Below the pieces are notes generated by a model that saw only the letters and a list, made by a program, of their open reading frames with translations, did not search any database and had not been told where the DNA came from. The translations under genes and the position numbers were made by a program. A DNA stretch of 64,000 nucleotides from Nocardia mikamii NBRC 108933. Its GTDB lineage: Bacteria; Actinomycetota; Actinomycetes; Mycobacteriales; Mycobacteriaceae. Where the stretch lies: NCBI RefSeq assembly GCF_001613505.1, contig NZ_BDCM01000017.1:62001-126000 (forward strand), given 5' to 3'. Numbering within the stretch: position 1 is the first letter of the stretch; each line of letters starts with the position of its first letter. Of the stretch, positions 16,418-24,950 are shown one piece after another.

Positions 16418-17314
16418 TCAGGCTGCTGCGGCGAACCGCTTGCGCAGAAACTCACCGATCCGGTCGGTCGAGGCTTGGGCTTCGGGCAGGAAGTTGAAGA
16501 TAGGCCAGATGTGCACCATCTCTTCGCCGATTTCGAACTCCACATCACCGCCCGCGGCGCGAAGCTTCTCGACCAGACGGACAGCGTCGTCATGAAGGCC
16601 CTCGTCCGTGCCGACGAGCACCCGAACCGGTGGCAAGCCGCTGAGATCGGCGTACAGGGGCGACGCCAACGGGGTCGACTTCGGTTCCTTGCCGCCCAGG
16701 TATGCACCGCCCATCGCGCCCACCAGCGCACCGGCGGGAAGCGGGTCCAGATGCGCGCGCTCGGTCAGCGATGCTCCCTCACCCGCCAGGTCGACCAGGG
16801 GCGAGCAGGCGACAGCCGCGGCAGGCGACTGGTCACCATCGTCACGCAACTTCACCAACGCCGACACCACCAGACCACCGCCGGCCGAGTCCCCGACAAA
16901 AGCGACCCGGCGCACGCCTTGTTGTCGCGAGGCCCAGCGGTAGGCAGAGACGACATCGTCCAGCGGGGCCGGAAATGGATTCTCCGGCGCCAGCCGATAG
17001 TCGACAACGAGCACCCGAGCATCGGCCGCCTTGGAAATCCGATATCCGAACTCTCGATAGCCGGTCGCGTTGCCCATACACCAGCCGCCACCGTGCACCA
17101 GAACCACGACCTGGTCGCGCGAAGTGCCCGGCGCGCTTACCCAGATGCCAGGCGCTCCCCCGGCGTCGACCTGTTCGACCTCAGCATCGGCCGGGAGTTC
17201 GAAGTTGGCCAGGACCTCGTCGTAGAGCCTGCGATAATCGTCCATAGTGGCCTCGGGCTCGGAGACCAGATGCGCCAGCAGATCGCGGGCGCGGCCCAGT
17301 TCACGACTCGCCAT
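16418..17314 (-). CDS. HSL-family alpha/beta hydrolase (esterase or lactonase)
   Basis: The protein is 298 aa. The oxyanion motif HGGGW is at 74-78, the nucleophile elbow GDSAGG has Ser143, an Asp is in GTDEGLHDD, and the His is in EEMVHIW, so the triad looks complete. The hormone-sensitive-lipase family includes the monoterpene epsilon-lactone hydrolase of Rhodococcus erythropolis. The gene lies 33 bp downstream of a luciferase-like monooxygenase in the same operon. Hydrolysis of a lactone formed by that enzyme is an attractive inference. A simple ester substrate is the alternative. Confidence 0.85.
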   Translation of the reverse strand: MASRELGRARDLLAHLVSEPEATMDDYRRLYDEVLANFELPADAEVEQVDAGGAPGIWVSAPGTSRDQVVVLVHGGGWCMGNATGYREFGYRISKAADARVLVVDYRLAPENPFPAPLDDVVSAYRWASRQQGVRRVAFVGDSAGGGLVVSALVKLRDDGDQSPAAAVACSPLVDLAGEGASLTERAHLDPLPAGALVGAMGGAYLGGKEPKSTPLASPLYADLSGLPPVRVLVGTDEGLHDDAVRLVEKLRAAGGDVEFEIGEEMVHIWPIFNFLPEAQASTDRIGEFLRKRFAAAA

Positions 17315-17347
17315 GGAACTTCCTCCTGTCGATCATTTGCTGTGCGT

Positions 17348-18415
17348 TCACATCTTCTGCAGGGTCGGCATGACCTCGCGTGTGAACAGCTCATAACTCG
17401 CCGCTGCTACCTCGCCCTTCACGCCGCCGAACTGGAACACCATGATCGGTTCGTAGTCACCGACAATGGCCTTGCGCTCCTCGTGCTTGGCGATCTGCTC
17501 ATCCGGGGTGCCCCAGATCTGTGCATTGGCGTAGGTGTCACAGACAGCTTCGATGCCCATTTCGTCGATGGCCTGCTTGGCAGCGGCGTACGACGCGTAG
17601 CCCTTGGTCGACTCGAAGTGGCGGCCGCCGAACTCGTAGTGCTCCACACAGCACAGGTAGTAGTTCACGCACGCCTGGTAGGCGACCCGGCGCGCTTCGT
17701 CAGAATCGCGGTGGCAGTACGTCAGGTCGATCATCATGGGTGCCGGAGCCTCACCACCGTGGTTGTCGCGGTAGGCCTGCCGGTACTGCTCGATCATCGG
17801 CATGTGCATGGTTTCCATCGGCCCCTGGATGAAGGCCATCATCGGCAGACCGAGCTTGCCGGCGACAACCGCCGAGTCGGGGCTCATCGCCACCATGGTG
17901 GTGCGGCCTTTGAAGGTCGCCAGCGGCCGCGGGTGGACGGGAACCTTGGCCTGCGGGTAGTACTTGCCGTCGTTCTCCACGAAGCCGTCCTCGAGGCCCC
18001 GCATGACCATCTCGGCCGCCTCGTCGAATCGCTCACGAGACTCGCCCATGTCGATCCCGAACCCTTCGTACTCGCGCCGCGCGAGGCCACGTCCCATTCC
18101 GAACATCGCACGCCCGTCGGACAGGTTGTCGAGCAGCGCGATCTTCTCCACGACGCGCATGGGGTCGTTCCACGGCAGAATGACAGCGGTCGTCTGCAGC
18201 TTCGCGTTCTTGGTGCGGCCGGCAAGGTAGGACAAGAACTGGGTGTTGTCAGGGCACATCGAGTAGCCGGGATCGAAGTGATGCTCGACGCACCCGATGC
18301 TCTCGTACCCGTCCTCATCGGCACGTAGAGACAGCGCGATCTGGTCCTTGAAGATGTCGTAGTCCGACGAAGCGTTGTTGTAGTTCTGGATCAGGTTGGT
18401 CATATGGACTTTCAC
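17348..18415 (-). CDS. Luciferase-like flavin/F420-dependent monooxygenase
   Basis: The protein is 355 aa, with a GTG start preceded by GAGGAG. A TIM-barrel luciferase-like fold is indicated by SIGCVEHHFDPGYSMCPDN, the LLDNLSDGRAMFGMGRG motif, and EEAxxG-type helices near the C-terminus (KGEVAAASYELFTREVMP). The family contains FMNH2-dependent type II Baeyer-Villiger monooxygenases and F420-dependent reductases; sequence alone does not separate them here. Adjacent alcohol dehydrogenases and an HSL hydrolase favour ketone oxygenation to a lactone. A flavin reductase partner would be needed, and only a broken one is seen nearby (27.7 kb). Confidence 0.82.
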   Translation of the reverse strand: MKVHMTNLIQNYNNASSDYDIFKDQIALSLRADEDGYESIGCVEHHFDPGYSMCPDNTQFLSYLAGRTKNAKLQTTAVILPWNDPMRVVEKIALLDNLSDGRAMFGMGRGLARREYEGFGIDMGESRERFDEAAEMVMRGLEDGFVENDGKYYPQAKVPVHPRPLATFKGRTTMVAMSPDSAVVAGKLGLPMMAFIQGPMETMHMPMIEQYRQAYRDNHGGEAPAPMMIDLTYCHRDSDEARRVAYQACVNYYLCCVEHYEFGGRHFESTKGYASYAAAKQAIDEMGIEAVCDTYANAQIWGTPDEQIAKHEERKAIVGDYEPIMVFQFGGVKGEVAAASYELFTREVMPTLQKM

Positions 18416-18591
18416 GTGTACTCCTCGTCACGTTCCGGCGCCGCACGCCGGTTTCTCCGGTAAAAAGATGACCGTGGGTGTCACGGCGGGTGCGTCGCGG
18501 CGTGGGTTTCGCCGCCGGCCCGGCCGTGTGATCGCTATCACGCCGGCGCAGGTGCACCACCACAGAGTCGCAGCGCAGAGTGGGTGAGAGT

Positions 18592-18608
18592 TGTTGCATC
18601 CCGCTACA
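18592..18608. promoter_or_regulatory. Island-1 operator copy upstream of the luciferase-like gene
   Basis: TGTTGCA-TCC-CGCTACA matches six of seven left-arm and five of seven right-arm bases. It is 177 bp upstream of the luciferase-like start, in a gap with no gene. Confidence 0.35.
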
Positions 18609-18647
18609 GTCGAGCACCCACGTCACAACGGATCAGGACACAAAAAA

Positions 18648-18674
18648 ACCGGCCCCGGATGCACCGGGGCCGGT
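18648..18674 (-). terminator. Rho-independent terminator of the thiolase/DUF35 operon
   Basis: An 11-bp perfect stem (ACCGGCCCCGG at 18648-18658, complement at 18664-18674) with a 5-nt loop is followed on the minus strand by a run of seven T. It sits 16 bp past the DUF35 gene stop. Confidence 0.9.
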
Positions 18675-18689
18675 CAAGTTTTGCGAAGG

Positions 18690-19142
18690 TCAGACCTTCT
18701 CGAAGTGGGCAATATCCAGGATCTGCCCATTGCGTTGTTCCGCCCACACCGCATGCACCCGCGACCCAGGGGGAAGTTGCTCGCGCACAGCGGCCGGGTC
18801 CGACAGATCCAGGCCGCGCACATAGTGCATCAACAGAGTACTGGCACCATCGAGCCGGATACCCGCAATAGCGTACGGCGGCGTCGGTCCGCCGCGAAAG
18901 CCTTGCCACGCCACAGTGAACGCCTCCACAGACCCTTCGGCCGGCAACTCCAGCCAGTCGTCGGTGCGCACGAAGCAAGACTCGCAGTAGGCCTGCGGCG
19001 GTACGAATACCCGCGAACAGTCCGGGCACCGGTTGGCCAAGATCTTCTGTTCGGTCAGCCCTGCCATGAACCGGCCCCAGGTGGCGCCGAGATGGACGTC
19101 GTAGTTCAGGTCCCAGCGGACTCGTTGCGTTGTGATGCTCAT
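18690..19142 (-). CDS. DUF35 / Zn-ribbon OB-fold protein, thiolase partner
   Basis: The protein is 150 aa. A zinc ribbon is visible at about 39-56 (CPDC, then CESC), followed by the OB-fold region, as in ChsH2 C-terminal domains and stand-alone DUF35 proteins. In steroid side-chain degradation DUF35 proteins complex with thiolase-like aldolases (Ltp2) and carry or position the acyl-CoA. The start overlaps the stop of the upstream thiolase-like gene (ATGA), matching that partnership. It is the last gene of the operon. Confidence 0.87.
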   Translation of the reverse strand: MSITTQRVRWDLNYDVHLGATWGRFMAGLTEQKILANRCPDCSRVFVPPQAYCESCFVRTDDWLELPAEGSVEAFTVAWQGFRGGPTPPYAIAGIRLDGASTLLMHYVRGLDLSDPAAVREQLPPGSRVHAVWAEQRNGQILDIAHFEKV

Positions 19143-20317
19143 GAGCGCTCCTGCCTCTCCAGGATGGCGAGGTTTTCGAATTGGAAGAAGGTGCCGCCGG
19201 TACCGTGTGCGAGACCGAGCCGCGCGCCGGGCACCTGCATCTCGACCGGTGCGTCACCCATCAGTTGCAAGGCGACATATACGTATGGGGCAAGCTCGCC
19301 CGCCACACCGGCATTGGTGCACAGCGGGCCGCCGGACAAGTTGACCGGAAGATCTCCATCGATGCGCGTGGCCCCAGATCGGATCAGCTCGATCCCACCT
19401 CCGGGTGGAGCGAACCCGAGTGCCTCCAACTGCATCGGCTGCATAGGCGCGTACGGCGAAAACACCTCCACGACATCAATTTCCTCGCGCGGGTTCCGTA
19501 CGTCGGCCAGTCGGTAGACCTTGTTCGCCAAGATCGCGAGGTTCTCCATCGCGGCGAAGTCGTTCTTGCCGCCGCCGAGATACGGGTCGCTGCTGGTTGC
19601 CATCGCACGAATGAGCACCGGCACCGGCCGTAGGTCTGCAGCTGCGGCCTCGGAGGTGACAAGCAGCGCGTTGGCCGACGTCGAGACCGGGCAAACCATC
19701 GCCATCGTCATCGGACTCGACAAGGGCTTCGCCGACACCACATCTTCGATCGTCAACGTATTGCGTAGGTGTGCAAAGGGATTACGCGAGGCATGCTCGT
19801 GATCGCGCACCGCGCTCACCGCGAAGTCCTCGACACTGGTACCGAAGCGCTCCTGATAGGCGCTCGGATAGAAGGCACCCATGTGGTAGGCCCCCATGCC
19901 CAGCGGCTGTTCGACCACCATGGGCGAATTGGTGTTGATCGCCGATTGTAGATCTTCGGCACCGAAGAATGTCGGTCCGCCGATACAGAGCACCCGCTCT
20001 CGATCCCCCGAGCGCACCTGGCGCGCAGCGACCTGCATGAGATTGCCGCCTGTCGTGCCGCCGGTGTTGAGAATCGAAACCGGCAAATCGCTGCCCAAAC
20101 CTAGGCGGCGAACCAAGTGCTTGGCACCGAGGACCGTTCCCTCGAAACCGTCAATGTTGCCGACTACGATCCCGTCCAGCGAAGAGGGCGAGGCACCGGA
20201 ATGCTCGAGTGCCGCCCAGACCGCCTGCTGCATCAGTTCGAGCGACGAAGATGTTTGTTTGCGCGGGGATGTGGCTGCAGTGATGCCCACACCGCTGATC
20301 ATGGCCCGTGTCGCCAT
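19139..20317 (-). CDS. Thiolase-like protein (Ltp2-type, no nucleophilic Cys)
   Basis: The protein is 392 aa, starting at 20317, where ATG shares one base with the preceding stop; the upstream open frame is not coding. The thiolase fold is evident, but where condensing thiolases carry Cys the protein reads LNTGGTTGGN, and the C-terminal GHP motif is replaced by GGPLCTNAG. A C-terminal GLAHGTGG is kept. This pattern is that of lipid-transfer-protein thiolases such as Ltp2, which carry out retro-aldol cleavage with a DUF35 partner. The DUF35 gene directly downstream fits. Cleavage of a beta-hydroxyacyl-CoA with a quaternary or ring carbon is the likely reaction. Confidence 0.82.
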   Translation of the reverse strand: MATRAMISGVGITAATSPRKQTSSSLELMQQAVWAALEHSGASPSSLDGIVVGNIDGFEGTVLGAKHLVRRLGLGSDLPVSILNTGGTTGGNLMQVAARQVRSGDRERVLCIGGPTFFGAEDLQSAINTNSPMVVEQPLGMGAYHMGAFYPSAYQERFGTSVEDFAVSAVRDHEHASRNPFAHLRNTLTIEDVVSAKPLSSPMTMAMVCPVSTSANALLVTSEAAAADLRPVPVLIRAMATSSDPYLGGGKNDFAAMENLAILANKVYRLADVRNPREEIDVVEVFSPYAPMQPMQLEALGFAPPGGGIELIRSGATRIDGDLPVNLSGGPLCTNAGVAGELAPYVYVALQLMGDAPVEMQVPGARLGLAHGTGGTFFQFENLAILERQERS

Positions 20318-21444
20318 CAGACTGCCTCCACCACAAGTACGGTCGCGGTGTCCGCGACGGTCCCGGTGAGTAGATCGGTCGAGTGCGAGACTGACTGCCC
20401 GCCGTGCTCTTCCACCCACGACACCGCTTCCAGCAGTCGCAGGGCACCATTGGCCACTCCGGGGAACGAACTCAGGACACCGCCCGAAGGCGCCACCTCT
20501 GCGCGCCCTTTCGACAGCCCCAGTGCATCCAAGGTAGGGCCGACCAGTGCGGGCGTCGCGGCGGTCAGCTCCACCGCATCCACCTGCTCGCCAGCATCGC
20601 TGACACCCGCACGTCGATACGCTTCCTGTGCGGCCCGGCGCGCGGCGACGGCGGGGTCGAGTAACCATTGGCCGCTCGCGGTCGTGTCGCTCGTAGCCTG
20701 ACCCCATCCGGTGAGCACGGCCCGCGGACGCAACGCTCGGCGCGCCCGTGCGAGCGAGCCGAGCACGACGGCGATGGCGCCGGTCGACTCGGCCGGCAGC
20801 ATCAATTCACGCAGCACCCCGTTCACATGCTCCGACGCCAGAACATCAGCCGCCGTCACAGCGGTCCTCCTGCGCGCGTGGCTGTTTCGGGCTCCACGCG
20901 TGATGGCGGAGGCGGCAATCTCAGCGAGCTGTTCTTCGGTCTGCATGCCCGAATCCAGGACATATCCGGCGTGCAAGCCGAACATCGTCTCTGCTGACAA
21001 CCCCACCGGGCGATCGAAGTGCGGCTCGAAACCGTAGTTGGATGTCTGCTGCAAAAATGCCCGACGGTCCGGATCTGACACCTCGGGGTTGTAGACGCCG
21101 ACCGCTACTGCCAGGTCCGCGTCACCAGCCGCGATCGTTTGCGCGGCGGCCAGGATCGCCTGGCCCGCATCGCCTTCGATGCGGTAGGACTGCGCGAGGT
21201 AACCGCCCGACGCGGCATTGGTCAGACCACTGGAAATGCTACGGCCGTCGTAGATGTCCAGCGAGGCCGTTATCGACATTCCCAATTCATGCTTGCGTAT
21301 CCCAGCTTCCTGCAATGCTTGCGCCACTGCCTCGAAGACGAGTTCGTCGAGCACCGCGTCGGATTCCGGCACCAACGCCGTGGCGCCGATTCCGAGGATC
21401 GGGATCGGATCTTTGGCGGCCGGGGAAGGATTCAAACGCGTCAC
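20317..21444 (-). CDS. Thiolase-like protein, degenerate paralogue
   Basis: The protein is 375 aa. The N-terminal thiolase half is recognisable (DELVFEAVAQALQEAG, then GDAGQAILAAAQTIAAGDADLAVAVGV), but the position of the nucleophilic Cys is Ala/Gly, and the C-terminal half has APSGGVLSSFPGVANG instead of a GHP motif. It is probably a non-catalytic or aldolase-type subunit that pairs with the next thiolase-like protein and DUF35. It overlaps both neighbours (ATGA with the SDR upstream, TGATG downstream). Confidence 0.75.
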   Translation of the reverse strand: MTRLNPSPAAKDPIPILGIGATALVPESDAVLDELVFEAVAQALQEAGIRKHELGMSITASLDIYDGRSISSGLTNAASGGYLAQSYRIEGDAGQAILAAAQTIAAGDADLAVAVGVYNPEVSDPDRRAFLQQTSNYGFEPHFDRPVGLSAETMFGLHAGYVLDSGMQTEEQLAEIAASAITRGARNSHARRRTAVTAADVLASEHVNGVLRELMLPAESTGAIAVVLGSLARARRALRPRAVLTGWGQATSDTTASGQWLLDPAVAARRAAQEAYRRAGVSDAGEQVDAVELTAATPALVGPTLDALGLSKGRAEVAPSGGVLSSFPGVANGALRLLEAVSWVEEHGGQSVSHSTDLLTGTVADTATVLVVEAV

Positions 21445-22187
21445 ATCGCCACCCCGCCATCGACCGGTAGCACCACACCGGTGATATACGCTGCCTGCTG
21501 CGAAGCGAGAAACGCGACCGCGGGTGCCATCTCGGCCGGATCAGCGAAGCGGCCCAACGGAACCGACTCCGTCATTTCGGCGAGACGATCAGGTGGGACA
21601 GCCGCGACCATCGCCGTGGACGCGTTCGGCGAGATCGCGTTGACGGTGATCCCGAAGCGCGCTACCTCTTTGGCCACAGACTTGGTGAAAGCGATAATCC
21701 CGCCCTTGGCGGCCGCATAATTTGCTTGCCCCACGTTGCCGTGCATCCCGGTATACGAAGTGACATTGATGATCCGCCCGGCGCCGGCTGCCCGCATGTG
21801 TGGCACCACGGCTCGGGTCACCGCGAAGGTACCGCCGAGATGCACATCGAGCACCGACTGCCACTGCTCGGTCGTCAGCTTCCACACCACCGCGTCTCGC
21901 GTGATACCAGCATTGTTCACGGCCACATCGACGCCCCCCGCCCATTCGACGATGTCGCCGACCGCGTCGGCAACCGCATCGGTGTCGGCCACGTCCACGG
22001 CAACCCCCCGCACATTGGGAACGCCATCCCAAGCCGACTTCAGCTGAGCCGCATCACGGTCGAGGACCGCGACCTTCGCACCGGCGGAGGCGAAGAAACT
22101 CGCGATCTCGAAGCCAATCCCTTGGGCACCGCCGGTCACCACGACTCTGGCGCCTGCGAAATCCGCACTGATCTTTCCTGTCGCCAT
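21441..22187 (-). CDS. SDR-family 3-hydroxyacyl-CoA dehydrogenase (FabG-like)
   Basis: The protein is 248 aa. It has TGGAQGIG, VLDRD after beta-2 (Asp, so NAD likely), NNAGITRDAVVWKLT, the catalytic NVTSYTGMHGNVGQ and YAAAK, and PVDGG. The NNAGITRD segment is typical of FabG/PhaB-like acyl thioester dehydrogenases. It lies between a canonical thiolase and thiolase-like proteins in one overlapping operon, so it probably makes the 3-ketoacyl-CoA for thiolysis. Confidence 0.88.
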   Translation of the reverse strand: MATGKISADFAGARVVVTGGAQGIGFEIASFFASAGAKVAVLDRDAAQLKSAWDGVPNVRGVAVDVADTDAVADAVGDIVEWAGGVDVAVNNAGITRDAVVWKLTTEQWQSVLDVHLGGTFAVTRAVVPHMRAAGAGRIINVTSYTGMHGNVGQANYAAAKGGIIAFTKSVAKEVARFGITVNAISPNASTAMVAAVPPDRLAEMTESVPLGRFADPAEMAPAVAFLASQQAAYITGVVLPVDGGVAM

Positions 22188-23362
22188 CAGAGCCTCTCGA
22201 TGATCGTCGCGTTGGCCATTCCGCCGCCCTCACACATCGTCTGCAGTCCGTACCGGCCACCTGTCGCCTCGAGTTGAGTCACCAAACTGGCCAGCAGTCG
22301 CACACCGGAAGCTCCGAGAGCGTGTCCAAGTGCGATGGCACCGCCACGCGGGTTGAGCTTGTCGGGGTCAGCCTGCAGATCGTGCTGCCAGGCCAACGGC
22401 ACCGGAGCAAAAGCTTCGTTCACCTCGTACGCCTCGATCTCGTCGATCGACATACCGGCACGCGCGAGGACCTTTTGAGTCGCCGGAATGACACCGGTCA
22501 ACATGAGCAACGGGTCACTACCGGCGACCGCGAACTCGTGGAAGCGCGCACGCGGGCGCAGCCCGAGTTGCGCGGCCTTCTCCTCGCTCATGATCAGCAC
22601 CGCCGACGCGGCATCGGTCAGCGGCGAGGAATTGCCTGCCGTAATCCGCCACTCGATCTCGGGGAACCGCCGCGCCAATCCATCGTCGACGAACGACGGC
22701 TTCAGAGTTCCCAGACCTTCCACGGTGGTGGACGCGCGAACGGTCTCATCCCTGTCGTGCATCGACCCGCCGATGCTGATGGGCACGATTTCATCGTCGA
22801 ACCCACCTTCGGCTGCGATCTTCGCTGCCCGCTGGTGCGATCGAGCCGAGTACGCGTCCAGCGTCTCCCGGTCGAATTTCCATCTCGCCGCGATCAGCTC
22901 TGCAGAGATTCCCTGGCCGATCAGCCCCTCGGGATACCGGGCACCCAGCGGCGCGGTCGGATGCTGGTCCACCGAGCTGTACCCCATCGGCACCCGGCTC
23001 ATGGACTCGACCCCACAAGCCACGACGATGTCGTAAGCCCCCGCCATCACACCTTGCGCAGCGAAGTGGACAGCTTGCTGGCTCGACCCACACTGCCGAT
23101 CCACAGTCGTCCCAGGGACGGACTCCGGAATCCCAGCGGCCAGAACCGCATTGCGGGCGATGTTGAGCGCCTGGTCCCCCGCTTGAGACACACAACCCGC
23201 GATCACATCGTCGATGCTCGCCGGATCCACATCGGTGCGGGCGAGCAACGCCCGCAGAGTGTCCGCTAGCAAGCTGACAGGGTGCGCACTCGACAACGCA
23301 CCGCCGACTTTTCCTTTACCCGATGCCGTCCGCACGACATCGACGATCACTGCTGACCTCAT
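22187..23362 (-). CDS. Thiolase (acetyl-CoA C-acyltransferase)
   Basis: The protein is 391 aa from the ATG at 23362; an in-frame start 45 bp upstream is less likely. The catalytic Cys is in DRQCGSSQQA, the His in GGAIALGHALGASG, and the second Cys in MCEGGGMANA. Thiolytic cleavage of a 3-ketoacyl-CoA is expected. It is the first gene of a five-gene operon ending at the terminator 18648-18674. The island-1 operator at 23444-23460 lies 82 bp upstream. Confidence 0.9.
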   Translation of the reverse strand: MRSAVIVDVVRTASGKGKVGGALSSAHPVSLLADTLRALLARTDVDPASIDDVIAGCVSQAGDQALNIARNAVLAAGIPESVPGTTVDRQCGSSQQAVHFAAQGVMAGAYDIVVACGVESMSRVPMGYSSVDQHPTAPLGARYPEGLIGQGISAELIAARWKFDRETLDAYSARSHQRAAKIAAEGGFDDEIVPISIGGSMHDRDETVRASTTVEGLGTLKPSFVDDGLARRFPEIEWRITAGNSSPLTDAASAVLIMSEEKAAQLGLRPRARFHEFAVAGSDPLLMLTGVIPATQKVLARAGMSIDEIEAYEVNEAFAPVPLAWQHDLQADPDKLNPRGGAIALGHALGASGVRLLASLVTQLEATGGRYGLQTMCEGGGMANATIIERL

Positions 23363-23443
23363 ATAGCGACTACTCCCATTCGTAGCGTCGGAGAGTCTCT
23401 CTCCCATCCAGCCCGACGCTAAAAGAAGGCGCAGGGCCTGAGT

Positions 23444-23460
23444 TGTCGCAAGGCGCTACA
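23444..23460. promoter_or_regulatory. Island-1 operator upstream of the thiolase operon
   Basis: TGTCGCA-AGG-CGCTACA has a perfect left arm and five of seven on the right. It is 82 bp before the thiolase start, in the divergent region with the truncated SDR. Confidence 0.5.
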
Positions 23461-23486
23461 CGCGCACACGCTGTGCGTTCCGCACA

Positions 23487-23503
23487 TGTCCCAGAATGCG
23501 ACA
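23487..23503. promoter_or_regulatory. Island-1 operator upstream of the truncated SDR
   Basis: TGTCCCA-GAA-TGCGACA differs from the palindrome at one base. It lies 68 bp upstream of the SDR remnant start, indicating that the remnant once belonged to the same regulon. Confidence 0.5.
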
Positions 23504-23570
23504 ACGCAGGACCGGCCTGAACGCCCTACCGTTGCTCGATCAGGTTCCCCAGAAAAGGAGTTGATCCGGT

Positions 23571-23840
23571 ATGCCGTTCGAGCACAAAGTGGCGTTGGTG
23601 ACGGGCGGAGCATCCGGTATCGGCAGAGCCACCGCCCTGCAGCTCGCGGAACGTGGCGTTCGCGTCGTCGTTACCGACGTCGATGCGGCAGGAGGCAAAG
23701 ACGTTGTCGCATCGATCGAGAGCGCCGGCGGAACCGGAATCTTCATCGAAGCAGACGTCCGTGACGAACAGGCCGTCGAGAGCCTGGTAGGCCGGGCCAT
23801 CGAAACATATGGCGGCCTGCACTTGGCCTTCTCCGATACC
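23571..23840 (+). pseudogene. SDR 5' remnant
   Basis: From ATG at 23571 the frame encodes a good SDR N-terminus: VALVTGGASGIGRATALQL, VVVTDVDAAGG, IEADVRDEQAVESL. It stops resembling the family just after GGLHLAF, where a NNAG motif should follow. The open frame runs on to 24068 but the rest is Arg/Pro-rich and has no SDR features. The catalytic YxxxK and C-terminus are absent. I read this as a gene truncated by a rearrangement near 23.84 kb. Its intact operator and start suggest the loss is recent. Confidence 0.75.
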
Positions 23841-24950
23841 CGCCGGCGCGGCCCCGCAGGGTCGGCCGACGCGGCGTCACCATTCGGTGGCGCATCTTTC
23901 GGCATTACAGTCTCCGCCTTTCTCGAAAACCGCTGCCGCCCTTGGCCATGTGACCGGCTTTCCCGGCCTCGGACTACTACGGCGGCTCCGCCCCACCCGG
24001 CCCGTTCGACGGTCGGTGCGTCTATCCCCGCGCGGCGCTACCGGATCGCGCGCCACCGGGGAGTCTGACCGGGCGGTTCCCGTGTTCACTGTGTTTCGCT
24101 CGATGAAGTAGAAGCCCAACTGTGTCCCTGCGGCATCGCCACAAGTACGCCGTAGACATTCCCCGTGGCCTCCGGACCGGCTTTCGTAAACCGACCCAGG
24201 AGTTCCCCAACCACCGCGAAAGTGATGGGTGCGCACCGCTTCCTGCCCAGATCCGCCAGGTTCGAGCAGGCGGCACATAAAGGGACGTAACAACGTCGGT
24301 TCCTCGCGTACTCCTCTTCATCCCGTTCGCCGGACCCGCCCCATCTGGCAGTACTGGCCACGTCCCGGCTTTGTCAGGGCTGCTCCCACCCTCCCCGGCA
24401 CCACCCGGATCAGGCTGCCCTCAACTCCGCCGACCTGCTACGACAGGCCGACGACGAAGGTCTCTCACCTCCATTCGAAACACAGCGCCTCACGGCGCAA
24501 ACGAAGTCTGTGCCAGATCCCGGGTTCGCGTGCCGTTGACACGGGCGGATAAATCGCGGACTCAATTGCTTAGATACGCATATTGCCGTAAGAAGATAGT
24601 CACCGGCCTTGCGAGCAACATGACAATGTCCGACAGTCAACCGGCCCACGAAACTTCACTCCACCATCGAAATCGCGGCCAGGATTGCCAATTCTCGCTC
24701 GGCGCAAAGGGTCTGCCTACCACTGTCCATGTCGAAGACACACGAGCTCTGCGCCACACTCCTATTTCGAAAGCGACCACCCCCGGTGGACCGTCCACAC
24801 TCGCCAGCGACGAATCGACCGGGCGCCGATTGCCGTCGGTGAGCGACCCGCCAGTAGGTAAGGCGCGCGAAGTCGAGGGATAAGGGTGCCGATGGTCCGA
24901 ACGCATCGAACTGCTCGACGGTCGAAGTCGGTGCAGCTCGAAAGATGCAA
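23841..24950. other. Region with no recognisable gene
   Basis: About 1.1 kb after the truncated SDR holds only short Arg/Pro/Ser-rich frames with no family resemblance on either strand. Base composition becomes less GC-rich around 24.55-24.9 kb. I see no RNA gene, transposase or clear terminal repeats. It is probably decayed or foreign DNA at the boundary between the two catabolic islands. Confidence 0.5.

Noticed and set aside
16475..18328. A 617-codon plus-strand open frame
   Set aside because: It is antisense to the hydrolase and luciferase-like genes, is His/Arg-rich and has no family features; such shadows are common in GC-rich DNA.
13945..23407. Classical cholesterol ring catabolism (kst regulon)
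   Set aside because: Paired acyl-CoA dehydrogenases and Ltp2/DUF35 genes recall steroid side-chain genes, but no kshA/B, hsaA-D, kstD or mce genes are present and the regulators and operators differ from the KstR site.
24371..24883. A 170-codon plus-strand frame in the gap
   Set aside because: Low-complexity Pro/Arg/Ser composition, no ribosome-binding site, no recognisable domain.
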